In this document: positions 21,934 through 34,000 of the stretch, piece after piece
How positions within the stretch are numbered: the stretch's first letter is position 1
How the letters are laid out: every line of letters starts with the position of its first letter
Origin: Chamaecrista fasciculata
Taxonomy: Eukaryota; Streptophyta; Magnoliopsida; Fabales; Fabaceae
DNA: 64,000 nt
Reading direction: 5' to 3'
NCBI GenBank assembly: GCA_003254925.1
Contig: QANZ01020629.1
Coordinates: forward strand, 50,089 to 114,088
Translations under genes and position numbers: made by a program
Notes under the pieces: generated by a model
Seen by the model: the letters and a program-made list of their open reading frames with translations, nothing else
Databases searched by the model: none
What the model was told of the DNA's origin: nothing

Positions 21934-22509
21934 ATGGCTTCTCCGTTCTTCTTCAATCTCAAGTACTCAGATAGTCTTGCAGTGGTAGGAATTTCCTTCT
22001 GCACAGCCATTGTGTGCGAGGCTATCTCATGGATTCTCATCTACCGCACAAACTCCTACAAGAACCTCCGAAATTCCATCGATAAAGCTGCCAAGAAGCT
22101 CGAGACCATGAAGACAGATACAAATAGCAAAATCAGCGCCAAGAAGTCGAAGACGAAGAAGATCGACCGCGTCGAGAGCAGCCTCAAAGAATCCAGCCGC
22201 GACTTGTCTCTCTTCAAGTTCAAGTCTGGTGGTGTGGTGGCTCTCGTTCTGTTCGTCGTCTTTGGTCTCCTCAATTCCCTCTTCGAAGGCAAAGTCGTTG
22301 CTAAATTGCCTTTCAAACCTTTCGGTCTAATCATGAAGATGAGCCATCGAGGGTTACAGGGGAACGATTCAACGGATTGTTCCATGGCGTTTCTATACTT
22401 CTTGTGTTCGATTAGTATCCGAACCAATTTGCAGAAGCTCCTGGGTTTCTCGCCGCCGAGAGGAGCCAGTGCGGGTCTCTTCCCTCTTCCCGATCCCAAG
22501 ACCAATTGA
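21934..22509 (+). CDS. TMCO1 homologue (ER calcium load-activated channel / Oxa1-superfamily protein)
   Basis: This single-exon gene encodes 191 residues, against 188 in animal TMCO1. The N terminus MASPFFFNLKYSDS and the first membrane helix (about 14-37) match the family. A charged Lys-rich coiled coil follows (about 40-95), then a second helix (about 99-117) and a third hydrophobic segment (about 150-163). TMCO1 sits in the ER membrane and is described both as a calcium-leak channel that relieves ER overload and as a member of the Oxa1/Get1/EMC3 insertase superfamily working with ribosome-bound translocons. I chose Met 21934 over an in-frame ATG at 21877 because the family starts there and the extra 19 residues are unlike it. 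Confidence 0.9.
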   Translation: MASPFFFNLKYSDSLAVVGISFCTAIVCEAISWILIYRTNSYKNLRNSIDKAAKKLETMKTDTNSKISAKKSKTKKIDRVESSLKESSRDLSLFKFKSGGVVALVLFVVFGLLNSLFEGKVVAKLPFKPFGLIMKMSHRGLQGNDSTDCSMAFLYFLCSISIRTNLQKLLGFSPPRGASAGLFPLPDPKTN

Positions 22510-24093
22510 AAATGTTTCGTGTTTTATTAGTTTGAATCATAAAAAAAATTATTGCAATTTCTAGGGTGAAGATAGTCAGGAACTGGATAATTAGTGTTTT
22601 ATGTGAGTGAATTTGGTTCTCAAGAGAAAAAACAGGATTGCTCTGATTAGTATAACCTATCCTGAAAACTGTCAACTCGCTTTTACCATAACGATTTGAA
22701 TTTGGAAGTTGTCTACCGTACTCAATTTTGGAACTGGATAATTAGTGTTTTATGTGAGTGAAGTTATTGGACATAGTTAGATACTTAGATTTGAATAGAA
22801 CAGAAAACGTAGGATTTCTATATGTTATCTTGCTAGTTGTTCTACTTCTATCGATATGAACTTATGATTCAAGGACTAATAGTCATTAACCTTTGTTTCT
22901 ACAAGCTAACTCTGGCTGTTCTTTTTAGTTTTCCTCGGGTGCTTTAGATTTTCCGTTTTGTTCCTTATGTGCTCTATAAGTTCAGTTCTGCATAAAACGT
23001 GTGCTATTGTTTATTCAATGCTGCATTGGATATGCTCTTATTAGTTCAATTCTGGATACATTCTCTAAATGTAGTTGAACGAATCAACTAGATGTATTCT
23101 TGAATTAATTTTACTACTTACTACTAAATGCTTGTGTTTCACTATAAAATTGCCTTAAGATGATTTGGTGTGATGATTGACAATTTGGGAAGGACGCTGT
23201 GGTGTACACTTTAGCAGCTTCATCTTGCCTGCTGGTTCTGCGAAATCTTGTTAGATTGTTAGCCAGAGGAATGGAAGAGTGGGTGATTCTCATTGCCTTT
23301 CTCATTATTTTCACCTGCAGCTGTAGATAGGAGAATAAAATGATTAAATGACCATTAAATGCTTGCATATTGGCACTTCCCCCAATGCAATTTGATTTTC
23401 CTAGTTCAGAACGATGTGGCAGTTCAATTGTGTAAGTGTTGAGTTATTCCATGATGCAATTCGTTTTGATCAATCTATATATCACAGTGGTTCTCGCAAA
23501 TAAATTGTCAGACTCGTAAATCATCTTGTTGGTTGAAGTCATATAGAATGACTTTATTGGGAGTGGGTTTGTAGAAGTTTGGATCCACAAGTATATAAAT
23601 TATAAAATATCAATCACTCGTTGTTTTGAATTTGGAATTCACATACTTTATTCAACTATTAAATCAGTTAAAGTATTGATCTAAAGTTCAATAATTTAAT
23701 TGAGATCTAATCGAAAGTCTAACGGGTGATAATTAAATAAATTGATTAATGATAAAATTTATTTTCACCTAATATTAATATATTTAAATTATTAAATCAT
23801 ATTTATCAAAGATAATAAAAAATAAAATATACGAGCATTAATGTCTCCATCTAATGTCCCTCCAATCACCATTTTTCTTTCCATTGAAAAGCATCAACAG
23901 GACGGCCACTTGAAGGGTCAAGAGGCCAAATTTCCTTCCTTTCATTGCCTTCTCTGTGCTTCTTCCTTTGCGAAACGACAAATTGTGTTCTTACTTCTGC
24001 ATTTCTTGTTGAATTGCTGGTGCGTTTTGCAGTTGCTCATTCTTCTTTAACCATGGCTGATCTGTTCTTTCCACGTTCGTTTCATATTTTTTG
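22510..24093. other. TMCO1 3' flank and intergenic DNA
   Basis: No further gene is recognised. A 33-bp direct repeat beginning GGAACTGGATAATTAGTG occurs at 22579-22611 and 22730-22762. The remainder has no coding content I can support. Confidence 0.6.
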
Positions 24094-24410
24094 GGTCAAG
24101 AGTGTAAATTTGATCCTATATATTTTTTTCGTTGCACTTTTGATCCCATACTGCCATATCTTTGGGTCAGTTTCCAATTTGATATCATATCTTTAGCTCA
24201 ATTGTCATATATATTTTAGCCAGGTACAAAAGTGGTCTCATAGCTTTTGCAAAGATAGAAGACCGATTCTGCAACTTTATCCAAAGATATGAGATTAATT
24301 CTGCAACTTGACCAAATTAAGACCTTTTACAAAGATATGAGACTAAAAGTGCAACAAAAAAGAATATATGATCAAATTGAAAACTATAAGACCAAATTTT
24401 CACTTTGACC
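24094..24410. mobile_element. Small MITE with 9-bp target duplication
   Basis: The ends form an imperfect inverted repeat, reading inward GGTCAAGAGTGTAAATTTG on the left and GGTCAAAGTGAAAATTTG on the right. They continue as diverged arms containing TTGCACTTTTGATCCCATA-type sequence. The flanks TATTTTTTG (24085-24093) and TATATTTTG (24411-24419) match at 8 of 9 positions. The 317-bp length, lack of coding and 9-bp duplication fit a Mutator-type MITE. Confidence 0.65.
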
Positions 24411-24818
24411 TATATTTTGCCCGGAAGAAATAAAAACAGGAAAAAAAGTTTGAACCGTTTATCTCTTAAATCGGTTTTCCGGTTTCAAACGGTCTTAGGC
24501 CGGTTATTTTGATATTTTGGACCGGACCAGGTTCCGGTTGGATATTTAAAACTGTGATTTTTCCTTTTGAAAATGGCCAAACGCTGCGTTTGTGATTTCT
24601 TTGAATTAGGACGGAAAGCTGCAACTCAATCTTTTCTATTTTTTTTTTCTTTCCATTCTGAACTCTCTGCCTTCTCGCCGCCTTATCTTCTCCAATCTCC
24701 GTTCTGCTCTACCTTCCATTCGCCGTCTTTCTGGTTCTGCTTCGCCCACAAACCTCTGATATTGCTAATCTTGATAAGGCGATAACACTCCAGTGAAAAC
24801 AGGTGTAGTTTTTTTCCC

Positions 24819-26652
24819 ATGAATTCTGCTTCTTTGAGTTGCTTCCACCATATTTCATTTTCACCATTAATATGCAAATTCCACCCTCGCCTTCATATAA
24901 AACATCAACATGTCCATCATCACGGTTCCGCTGTTCTCAATCTATCATCTGTTTCTCTTAAATCTTCGCTCAGCAAACCGATTTTGCTACGTGCAACTGA
25001 CTCAAATACTGATGCTCCGATTACTATTCCTGAGGGAGCTGTTTCTTTTATTGACTTTGAAGAATTTATTGAGAAGGATTGGTCTGTACTTGATTCTGAT
25101 CAATCCGGTTCTGCTGAGGAATTCAATAATCATATCGACAGCATTATTTCTGCTGGAAAGATTGAAGAGAATTCAAGGGTTTTGGTTGCAACTGGTTCTG
25201 AAGGTTTTGTGGATCGCTTGATTGATTCATCTCCCTTAAAATTTCTGCTTATTGTCCATGATTCGCTTCTATTGTTGGCTGGTATTAAAGAGAAATATGA
25301 CCAAGTTAAGTGCTGGCAAGGAGAAGTAATATATGTCCCAGAGAAATGGGCTCCCTTTGATGTTGCATTTCTTTATTTCCTACCTGCTCTGCCCTTCAAA
25401 CTTGACGAGATTCTGGGATCTCTTGCTAAAAAATGTTCACCAGGTAAGTTCTCTGTTAGTTTAAAAGTACAAGCTGTTCCTTTTAGATGCAATTTCCTCA
25501 AATTTTTTTTAATATCCCTTTCATATAGTTGCATAGTCCGACGTAATAAAGGACTAGAATTGATTAAGTTCCTTGGAGATATGCTATCAGGTTCTCTAAT
25601 AAATACTTAATGTATAGAGGTTTTTTATAAAGATCCAATCATGTAATGTGGAGCTGAGAAAAAAAACTGTAGCAAACACCTAAGTAGTAAACTAGATAAA
25701 CTTTGTATAACTACAAACTATTGTTGCATTTTATCCCTCCAAAAATCCTAAATCTCAATTTTGGCGTTCATGGGATAAACTTGGCCAATGGCCCTTTACT
25801 ATTTCGAGGGGAAAAAAAAAAAGGCTTATGAATCTTGTAGAAAACCTTGTGGATTTTGTTGGTGCACTTTATGCTTTTGTTAGCTTATTATTGTGGGAGA
25901 TCTATTTGTTTGACTAAATTAATGGTTTAGTCTTCAGAAAATTACATTTTTCTCAATTTGGTTCTTAAAAGATGAAAATGCAGAACTTAGTTTTCCAGCG
26001 TTACATTTCTAATGATTTACACCCTAAATTGAATTGTTTAACAGAAGTTTAACTAAAAAAAAATGATATGACACTAACAGTTTTTGATGTAGCAATTAAG
26101 TCCTCATGTGGACATAAGAAAAATCTTAAACAATCGCATTCTATGTCTAAGTGACTTTTTATACTGTAAGTCTGTAATTAATCTCAATTTGTAGTTCCAG
26201 TAAAATTTCAAATAGACATATATTTGTGTGTTGGTTTGAGATTTTTCTAATGTCTATATATATTCAATTGACTGTCGTGTTAGTAATTGTTAATGTTAAT
26301 GTCAACTTTTCAGGGAATAAATTTTGTATTTTCATCTTTCAGATGTCAAATTGAGATAAATGTCATTCTTCAGGACAAAATTGCTAATATACTCATCTTG
26401 TTATTTGAATTAGCTGTTTAGATGGTTCACCAATTTTGGAACTTCTCTGCAGGTGGAAGGGTGGTTATCAGTCATCCCCAAGGGAGAGACGTATTAGAGC
26501 AGCAACGGCAACAGCACCCACAAGTAGTAGTTTCTGACCTGCCTGATAAAACAACTTTACAGAGAGTTGCTGCTGTTCATTCTTTTGATTTGGCTGAATT
26601 TGTTGATGAACCTGGCCTTTATTTAGCTGTTTTGAGCAGGTCGGGGGCTTAA
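24819..26652 (+). CDS. Putative plastid-targeted protein with degenerate methyltransferase-like fold (two exons)
   Basis: Exon 1 is 24819-25443 and exon 2 is 26453-26652, joined GTAAGT...TCTGCAG with the frame kept, giving 274 residues. The N terminus (about 1-58) is rich in Ser, His and Leu and poor in acids, like a chloroplast transit peptide. The mature part has strand-like blocks (RVLVATGSEGF, KFLLIVHD, PFDVAFLYFLPALPF, GGRVVISHPQG) in the order of a Rossmann-type SAM-methyltransferase. The classical glycine-rich loop is poorly kept, so catalysis is uncertain. It ends AEFVDEPGLYLAVLSRSGA. The intron may hold MITE-like sequence. I do not know a specific function. Confidence 0.72.
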
Positions 26653-28050
26653 AAACTAAAGTGCATATGTATTTAAAAGGATATAGCAGGTTCAATTTAC
26701 AATATCTTTACTTATTTTTGAAGGACCTGACGTATGGTTTTTGGCTTTATGACTGTTATGGTGTATTTTGGACGTTCAAGCTTTTTTTTTTTTAATTGGA
26801 AGTTCCTCTATGGCCTTATTTTTTTTGGAGGAGTAATGCATTTGGTGCACGGTTTCTGTCATGAGAACTCACTCTGGTGTAGGGGTTTTACATTTGATCT
26901 TGGATAGTGTGTTAGTCGTTCCTGTATAAACAGGTTTGGAGCTTCTCTGACGTAAAAAATTGTGGGTGGTATTACACTCACAATTTTGAGCTGTTACCCT
27001 AAGAAAATCCTTCTCCAAGGTGGTGGCACCAAAAAAATTCAAATACCTGTCCACCTCAAATATCACAGGTCACTTACCACCTGACTAATCTTAAGCTCTG
27101 GGAGTCTAAGAGAGGATGGAATGCCTAATGAAATGACATGGAATGGAAAGGGAGGAATTCCACCATATGCTTTTTGGGAGTTTCAATGAGGAAATAATGG
27201 AAAGGTGGATAGTTCAAGTTATTCACATTTGAATTATTGGATTTAACTTTTTAATTCTCAAAATTTGTGTAATATATTTTTAATTTATAAAATACAAATC
27301 TCGATATTAAAATAATTGAATCCAACTACTAAAAAGTGTATGACTTAAACTATTTATCTCTTTCTAGAGTTATTCTTTTAAACTATTCGAGTCTCTTCTT
27401 TTTATTATTGACCCTTCATTTAAAAGGACCAAAAAGAATAATTTTAGATGGTCAAATAAGGATTTTTGAGGTTTTCTTTTGTCATTCCATCTCATTTTAG
27501 TAAAATCTTCCACACTCATATTTAATTCATTTCCCATTCCACTCCCTCCTCCACTTAAACATAGCCTTGTAACTCTGAATCTCTAAGTAGCGGCAAAATT
27601 TGTCAGCGTTTGGTTGCTTACTTTGCATCGTACGTTTAGATTTGTCTTTCAATGGATCATTTGTGATGACTAGACTACTGCATCCTAATCTGTTGCTGTC
27701 TTTCAATATGGTGCTTGTATTGCCCTACAGTTAAATTCTTGTATTGAAAATATACAACGGAGAAACCACCAGCTCGAGAAAAACCCATTGCTTCATTGAA
27801 ACTTAGAAGGGGGCATTTTGACCTCACAATAAAAAGATTCAAAATACCAGCACTCTCATAATCTCTCTATGTCAAATGAAAAACAGCCAAACTGGGTATC
27901 AATCAACTGATCAAACTAAATGCTAATTTTTGGAAACTGCAGAAGGAAGCTTATTGTTCAGCAAATTACAAAGTACTCAAACCTCTATTATCCATATATG
28001 GACATAAAAATGACTGAACTTTGCAAAAAGCCACCTTATGCTTCACTCTA
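26653..28050. other. Intergenic DNA between convergent genes
   Basis: It contains the 3' flanks of the plus-strand methyltransferase-like gene and the minus-strand NST1-like gene. The latter's transcript probably ends somewhere in 27700-28050. No other gene is recognised. Confidence 0.6.
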
Positions 28051-31000
28051 TCATTTCAGAAAATTGAAAAACCTTAAGCTATTGCTCGCTGCAAACAAGC
28101 TGTATTCCTCCATGTTGGTAGTCTCTTTCTTACTGAGAGCATGCTCATTTTCAAAATGATCAGCCAAACTTTTGGAGCATAAATTTCCATCAGCTTCACC
28201 ATCTGAAGATGCTGAAGTTGATTGACAACCTGTTGAAAGAGCTACAGGGCCACCAAAATGAAACAAGGAAAACTCATTGTTGTTCAAGTTTGACTTGGCG
28301 GAATTATCTTGTCCAGCTTCCCCATTCAACGCTGGTTTTTTGGAGTCAGCTCCAGCTGGAACAACCTTCTCTGAAATATGTCCATCAACATAATCTTGGA
28401 TTAAAGCTGGCTTAGAAACTTGAACTCGTTCCTCTGGTTTTAAGCCTTTGGCTATGGCAACTGGCTGATAAACTGGAATAGGGGCATGGTTGAATAGTGG
28501 TATCGGTTGCTGTAAGCCACCATACTGCAAACAGAATCGTGGGTCCTCATTTATACCATATCCAAGAGGACTAGCATATACAAAGTGATTTTGGTGTGGG
28601 AAGGGCATCAACCCATTGATGGACGATGCTGACCACGATACTGGATTTTGATGGTAATAACCCATTGTTGAAGGAGCTTGAAAGACTGGAAACTGTACAT
28701 TGTGGTTTGGTACTGGAGGAAGAACCCCTTGAGAACACACATTGGTGGAGAAAAAATCATTTTCCAAATTGTGGCGAATTTCTGTTACAGGGTTTCCAGA
28801 TACATCACTTCCTGCTCCATCTGAGGATGAACTAAATGGTAGCCTTCTTGGCAAACCCTCAGCATTTGCATCTTGAGTTTTCTCCAACCCAATTTCACAG
28901 GAATCAGACATTCCGTTTTCGATGCATGCTGAACTATCTCTTCCTTCAGATTGTTGGCTAGCATCCTCTGAATCTGATGTGGTTGAGGACTCTGTATTTT
29001 CACGGTTTGAAGAGGTCGTGTTACTGTCACCTTCACTTAGCCATGATGAGCAATTATCAGAATTTGAAGTGCTTCCCTGATTGGGATCAGATGAACTTTT
29101 AAAGGGAGAGGTTCTGGTTGATTGTATTTGAGGTTCCCGAGGAGCAACTTCTGTGGAGCTGCAAGAAAATTCAGCTTCATGAGCATTATTCTGACAACCT
29201 TCATCCATTTCACTTGATCCCTTGAAATTACTATTCCCATGATAAACTTCACCTGAATTAGCAGCTTCACCAGCTGATGAATTGATCATGTTATTATCAG
29301 ACTGAGCTCTGTCATCATTTGAAGTGACAGAACTCAATGTAACATCAGAATCAGAACTCCTACAAGGATACTTCTTCTGAGACTCCATAGGCTCCCAAAC
29401 TTTCTTCAATTGAAGCAAATCCCTGCTGGCATAGTTCCCAGAGATGACTCTGCTTTTGGGTCTCCCACAACCATCTTGCATAAAGTCTACTTGGTTATAC
29501 TTAATACCATGATAAGACTGCTTAGAAGTATCCACTGCAGATTCAGACTTTGATGTAGGTTTTGTCTCCTGGCTAACTCTGCTCATTGGAGAACGCGGGT
29601 CAACTCTTGTCCTATATTCATTATTTGAATTGCAATTGCAAGAGTGGAAATCATATTTATCAGTCAGCTGGTTGTTTGGACTATAGAACTTCTCATTATA
29701 CTTAGGACCACCATTTCGACCAATGGATTTTGATGTACTTATTCTTAGCTTCCTATTTGATGCATTGATGCCCCTGGATGATGCCACAAAAGCATCACCA
29801 TAATGTCTTGACTCAGATCTACCAGCCATTCCACCATTTTCTGAAACAATTGCATATTGGTGTCTGTCAGCCCACTTGACAGCCATATCCAATTGAAAAT
29901 CTTTCCTAAATCTTTGTCTCCGACGAGAAAACTTTGATTGCTTGACTGTAAAAGTAGAAGTGCCATTTTTTGCATTGGTGATTTCCCCATCAAATTCGTC
30001 ATAAGTGTGATCATGCATAGTCAAAGTATTACTATAGATTTCTTCCTCTTGGATGATAGGAGATTCGTCCCTCAGTAGACTAGCATCACCTGCTTCAATA
30101 ACTGAATCTCTGCAGCTACCAGGACTATTTTCCTCCATATCAACAATTGCAGACAATTCTTCCTTCGAAAAATCAGGAGTGTCAAGAGCACTACTTGATT
30201 CAGAACTCTTTTTTTCTTTATCTTTTTCCTTTCCTTTCAGTCTTTCCTTCCTCCTAAGTTTTTTCTCCCTTTCTTTGGCCCTCCTCCTCTCTTTGCGTTC
30301 TTCTTCTTCACGCTTTTCCTTTTCCTCTTCTTCAAGAAGTTTTGTCTGTAAGAAAAATAACATGCCCAGGATTTCAGAAGTGCTATCCCGAAATGGAAGA
30401 ATTAAGACTTGATTGTGACACTCAAAATTCTTTTCATAAAAGCATAATTGTTAATACCTGCTTTTCTAATGTAATAATTTCTTTACATGCTACATGAACT
30501 CGTTCCTCCAGAAGTTTTAATGCAAGGCAAACAAACATGCTATGCGCATTTTGGCGCGCTGTTCCTTCTCTGAAAGCCTTTTCAACCTGAAAGAATAACA
30601 GAAAGTCACCATTTGAATGAGACAGTTATACACAGAAAACCGTGAAAGATCATCGCAACATAATTTAAAATACCATTGAATATACTCGATTAGGGTAGAT
30701 CATAAACTAACTGGATCATGGTACAAAATGAACCCAAAGATGAATGACGTTTAACCCTAGGCTATCACATTTTCTCTCCATTGTCATTAACTGATCTTAA
30801 TCTTTATTTTTTAATTGAGTTGAACTATTCATAGTTTGTGTTGCAATTCTTAGTAGAGTCACTTTCAGTTTCAAGCCAATGTGAAATATCATGTTTACAT
30901 CTTTAAAACTATTATCTTGTAATGCACAAGTAATGTTGACTACCAGGTAGACAGGCTAGGTAACACTCCCAATTTCATCATACAACGCTCTAGTATTAGG

Positions 31001-34000
31001 AGCCATTAAATTGAACAAAATCTAAGAACCATCCTCCTGTATGAAACATCAATCTATGGGAAAGGGGTTGATAATGGCAAAATGTACTCTTTAGTCAATT
31101 TTTGGTCATCAGTCATCAGTCATCATCACCATTACTGCCTCTCCAACTTCTTTTCTTTCTGTGTAAATATCAAAGTTTCACAAAAGGCTTTAATCAGTCA
31201 GACTAATAGCAAACCATACATTGACACTGTAGAGTGGCCAAACCTCAGATCAACTTATTGTATTGTCACTGGTGTAATGGTGTTTCCTAAGCCAGCAAAC
31301 CTGACCAGTCAGGAAAGTAGATGGTACGCTCCAAACCTTTCCAGCTTTAGAAGGGGAAAAAGACAAGTTGGAAATAAGTTTGATAGTCCTAATATGATTC
31401 AAAAGCAAAAGATGATTGCATTTTCCCTACAGTATTAAATTCTGTCAGTTGTATCCATTTGATTCCCCTTCCATCCAACACTTATTTCATTATTTGAAAC
31501 TTTGGTTGCATACCATATCGTCCTTATACAATTACAGTAGCAAAGACCTCAAATTGATATATAAATATGTCTAGAATGGGAAGCATACAGACTTTCTTAA
31601 AGAAAGGGTAAAACGTAAAACGTGCCTGTTCCTTAAAAATAACAGTAGCAGCATCTACAAGAAATTCTCGAGCAAGTTCTGGGCTCTTTGCATGTTTTTG
31701 AGGACGGGAGCATTCTCCATCTAGCTCATTGCCATCCTTGTCCAATGAATCGTCGTCCTATAACCATATTATATAACAGATGAAAATTATTCTTACCAAA
31801 TTCCTCAAATGATGTGTCAAAATCACATCAACTACGGAAAATCAACAGAAACGGAATTTATTTCCTTAACTGAACATAAACTACCTCTTCTTCCTCTGCC
31901 TCTTCGGCATGCTCAAAAAATCTTCTGATGGTTTCCCCTTTTGTGATTGTAACATAACCTTCCCCTACAATCAGCCTACAATGTACACATTGTTGACCCT
32001 TTAGTGCATGAGCTTTCACAGAAAATTCAGTACATCGACCATCTAGCTTCCAAGCTCGGAGAGTGATGAAGCATGCACTTAAACCACAAAGGTCCAGGCC
32101 TTTTACTTGAACACACACATTCAGTCCAACATTTTCAAACTCCAAAATGTCAGATTTTCCTTCACTTGTCCCTACACCCCACTCAAAGTGATGATAAGAA
32201 CCCAAAGCATCAGAAAATGTCTGTTGCCAATCAGCTTGAATTGAGTCATCAGTTACCTGGTAAAAATAAATGGATAAATGATGAGATTGGAAGAACATCT
32301 ACCCCTTACTTATAGGCAGGTTAATAAAATATCTTATCATTACAATGTTATTGTACACTGTTCTATTGAAATCTCTATCACAACAACTTTTACAGCATAG
32401 AAATTATGAGAATAAGACCTCATAATGGAAGGCTGTGTCAGCAACACAAAACCAATTAGTGCAACGAGGTTCTCTACGCATTCGCTTCAGTTCTTTGAGT
32501 TCCTTGAATTCTCGAATAACATTTCTTCTACAATCTCTGCAAAATCTCTTGCTATCAAACCTGAGATAGGAGGAAACTTCTTAATAAAGACAAAAGAATG
32601 GCATAAAGCTCTTCATAAAATGCAGAAAATTAGTATGTACTAATACATCAGGAAGGTGAAGAAAATTCTCAACAGATGCAGCAAAGCTGGATTGAAATAA
32701 AGCTCGATAAATGATGATTATATAAACTAATTCATTATTGAAATCAAGGAATAAGTTTTGCGCTGGAGCATTTCAGTTAGTACACGAAATGAAGTATAGG
32801 AAGAAATGGTTAGACTTTGTTTTCCTTTTTGTTTGGGGGGGAGGGGGGGAGGGAGGAGAATCCATTCCCCACGTGATGGTAGAAGGCAACTAGCTTTCTA
32901 GAGAAGTACAAGAAGCTAATAATTAGACAATTTGTTGCAAATTTAAAATGAATGGTATATAACTTGATTAATTTCCATTGTTTTGTTGAGAGGCCATATA
33001 ACTCTATAATGAAGGATAACAGCACCAAAGGCTAAAAGTAACATAATGATAAAGGCAATCACTTCATTAGATCAATGATATTTGTCTCCATTTATGAAAA
33101 TTTTGTCCATATTCAAACTATCAAAGATACCTACTTAAAAATTGCAATGGAAGTGCAAAATCTTTGTCCATTAAATTTCTGATTTCTATATCTCATAAAA
33201 CACTGTTCAGATTCTTTCCCTGCTTCTTCTTCCTCTTAGCTCATTCCATGTTTTGAAGATCTAAATAATACTACTCCTCAACTATGTTATCTTTCAAGTC
33301 AAATTTCCCCACAAGATCACCATAACCTTACATAACAGTCCATGCACATTATTGCATAAACTTCACAATTGTCTAAACACTCCAATCAATAAGAAATAGC
33401 AATCGTGTGTTTGAGTGGAGAGTGCAGTTGGGTTCACTCCTAAATACAGCCTATCAGAGAATATAACTTATGCATAATTGCATGAAAACATTTTAAGAAA
33501 GTGAGATCCTTTTCTTATCTGATTGCCCATGTCACAAGTCCATTAAAATCTGATTGCCCGGACATCTACCATCTCATGAAATGATGACTGTTCTATAACA
33601 ATCTGAATCATTCTACTTTTCCAGTTCAAGTGACATGCTCATGATTCTAGCATGAACTACAAGTCTATGACTACATTGAGGACCGCGTTTTATCATACAA
33701 TATCAAAACTACCCTAGCAGGAATTGAGACAAAACCTTCAAAATCAGATGGGCTCTGGCAAGGCATGAAATTTAATAGATCCAGCCCTTGGTTGCCCCTG
33801 GGTTAGTGAGCTCCAGGACCACACATAAGCAGACAGAATATAGGCATATTTAGCAGAGAAGAACTGAAGACACATAGCATCACTGACAGACTTATAAGGC
33901 CCTCAACGCAGCTTCCCCATCACAATCTATCTTTGACATTGTACTAATTGTACAGCTTAAAAGTCCATGAATCACAAAGAAATTTCCCATTCAACTGCCT

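Noticed and set aside
28209..29036. Short ORFs within the NST1-like last exon in other frames
   Set aside because: They are shadows of the 764-codon minus-strand frame.
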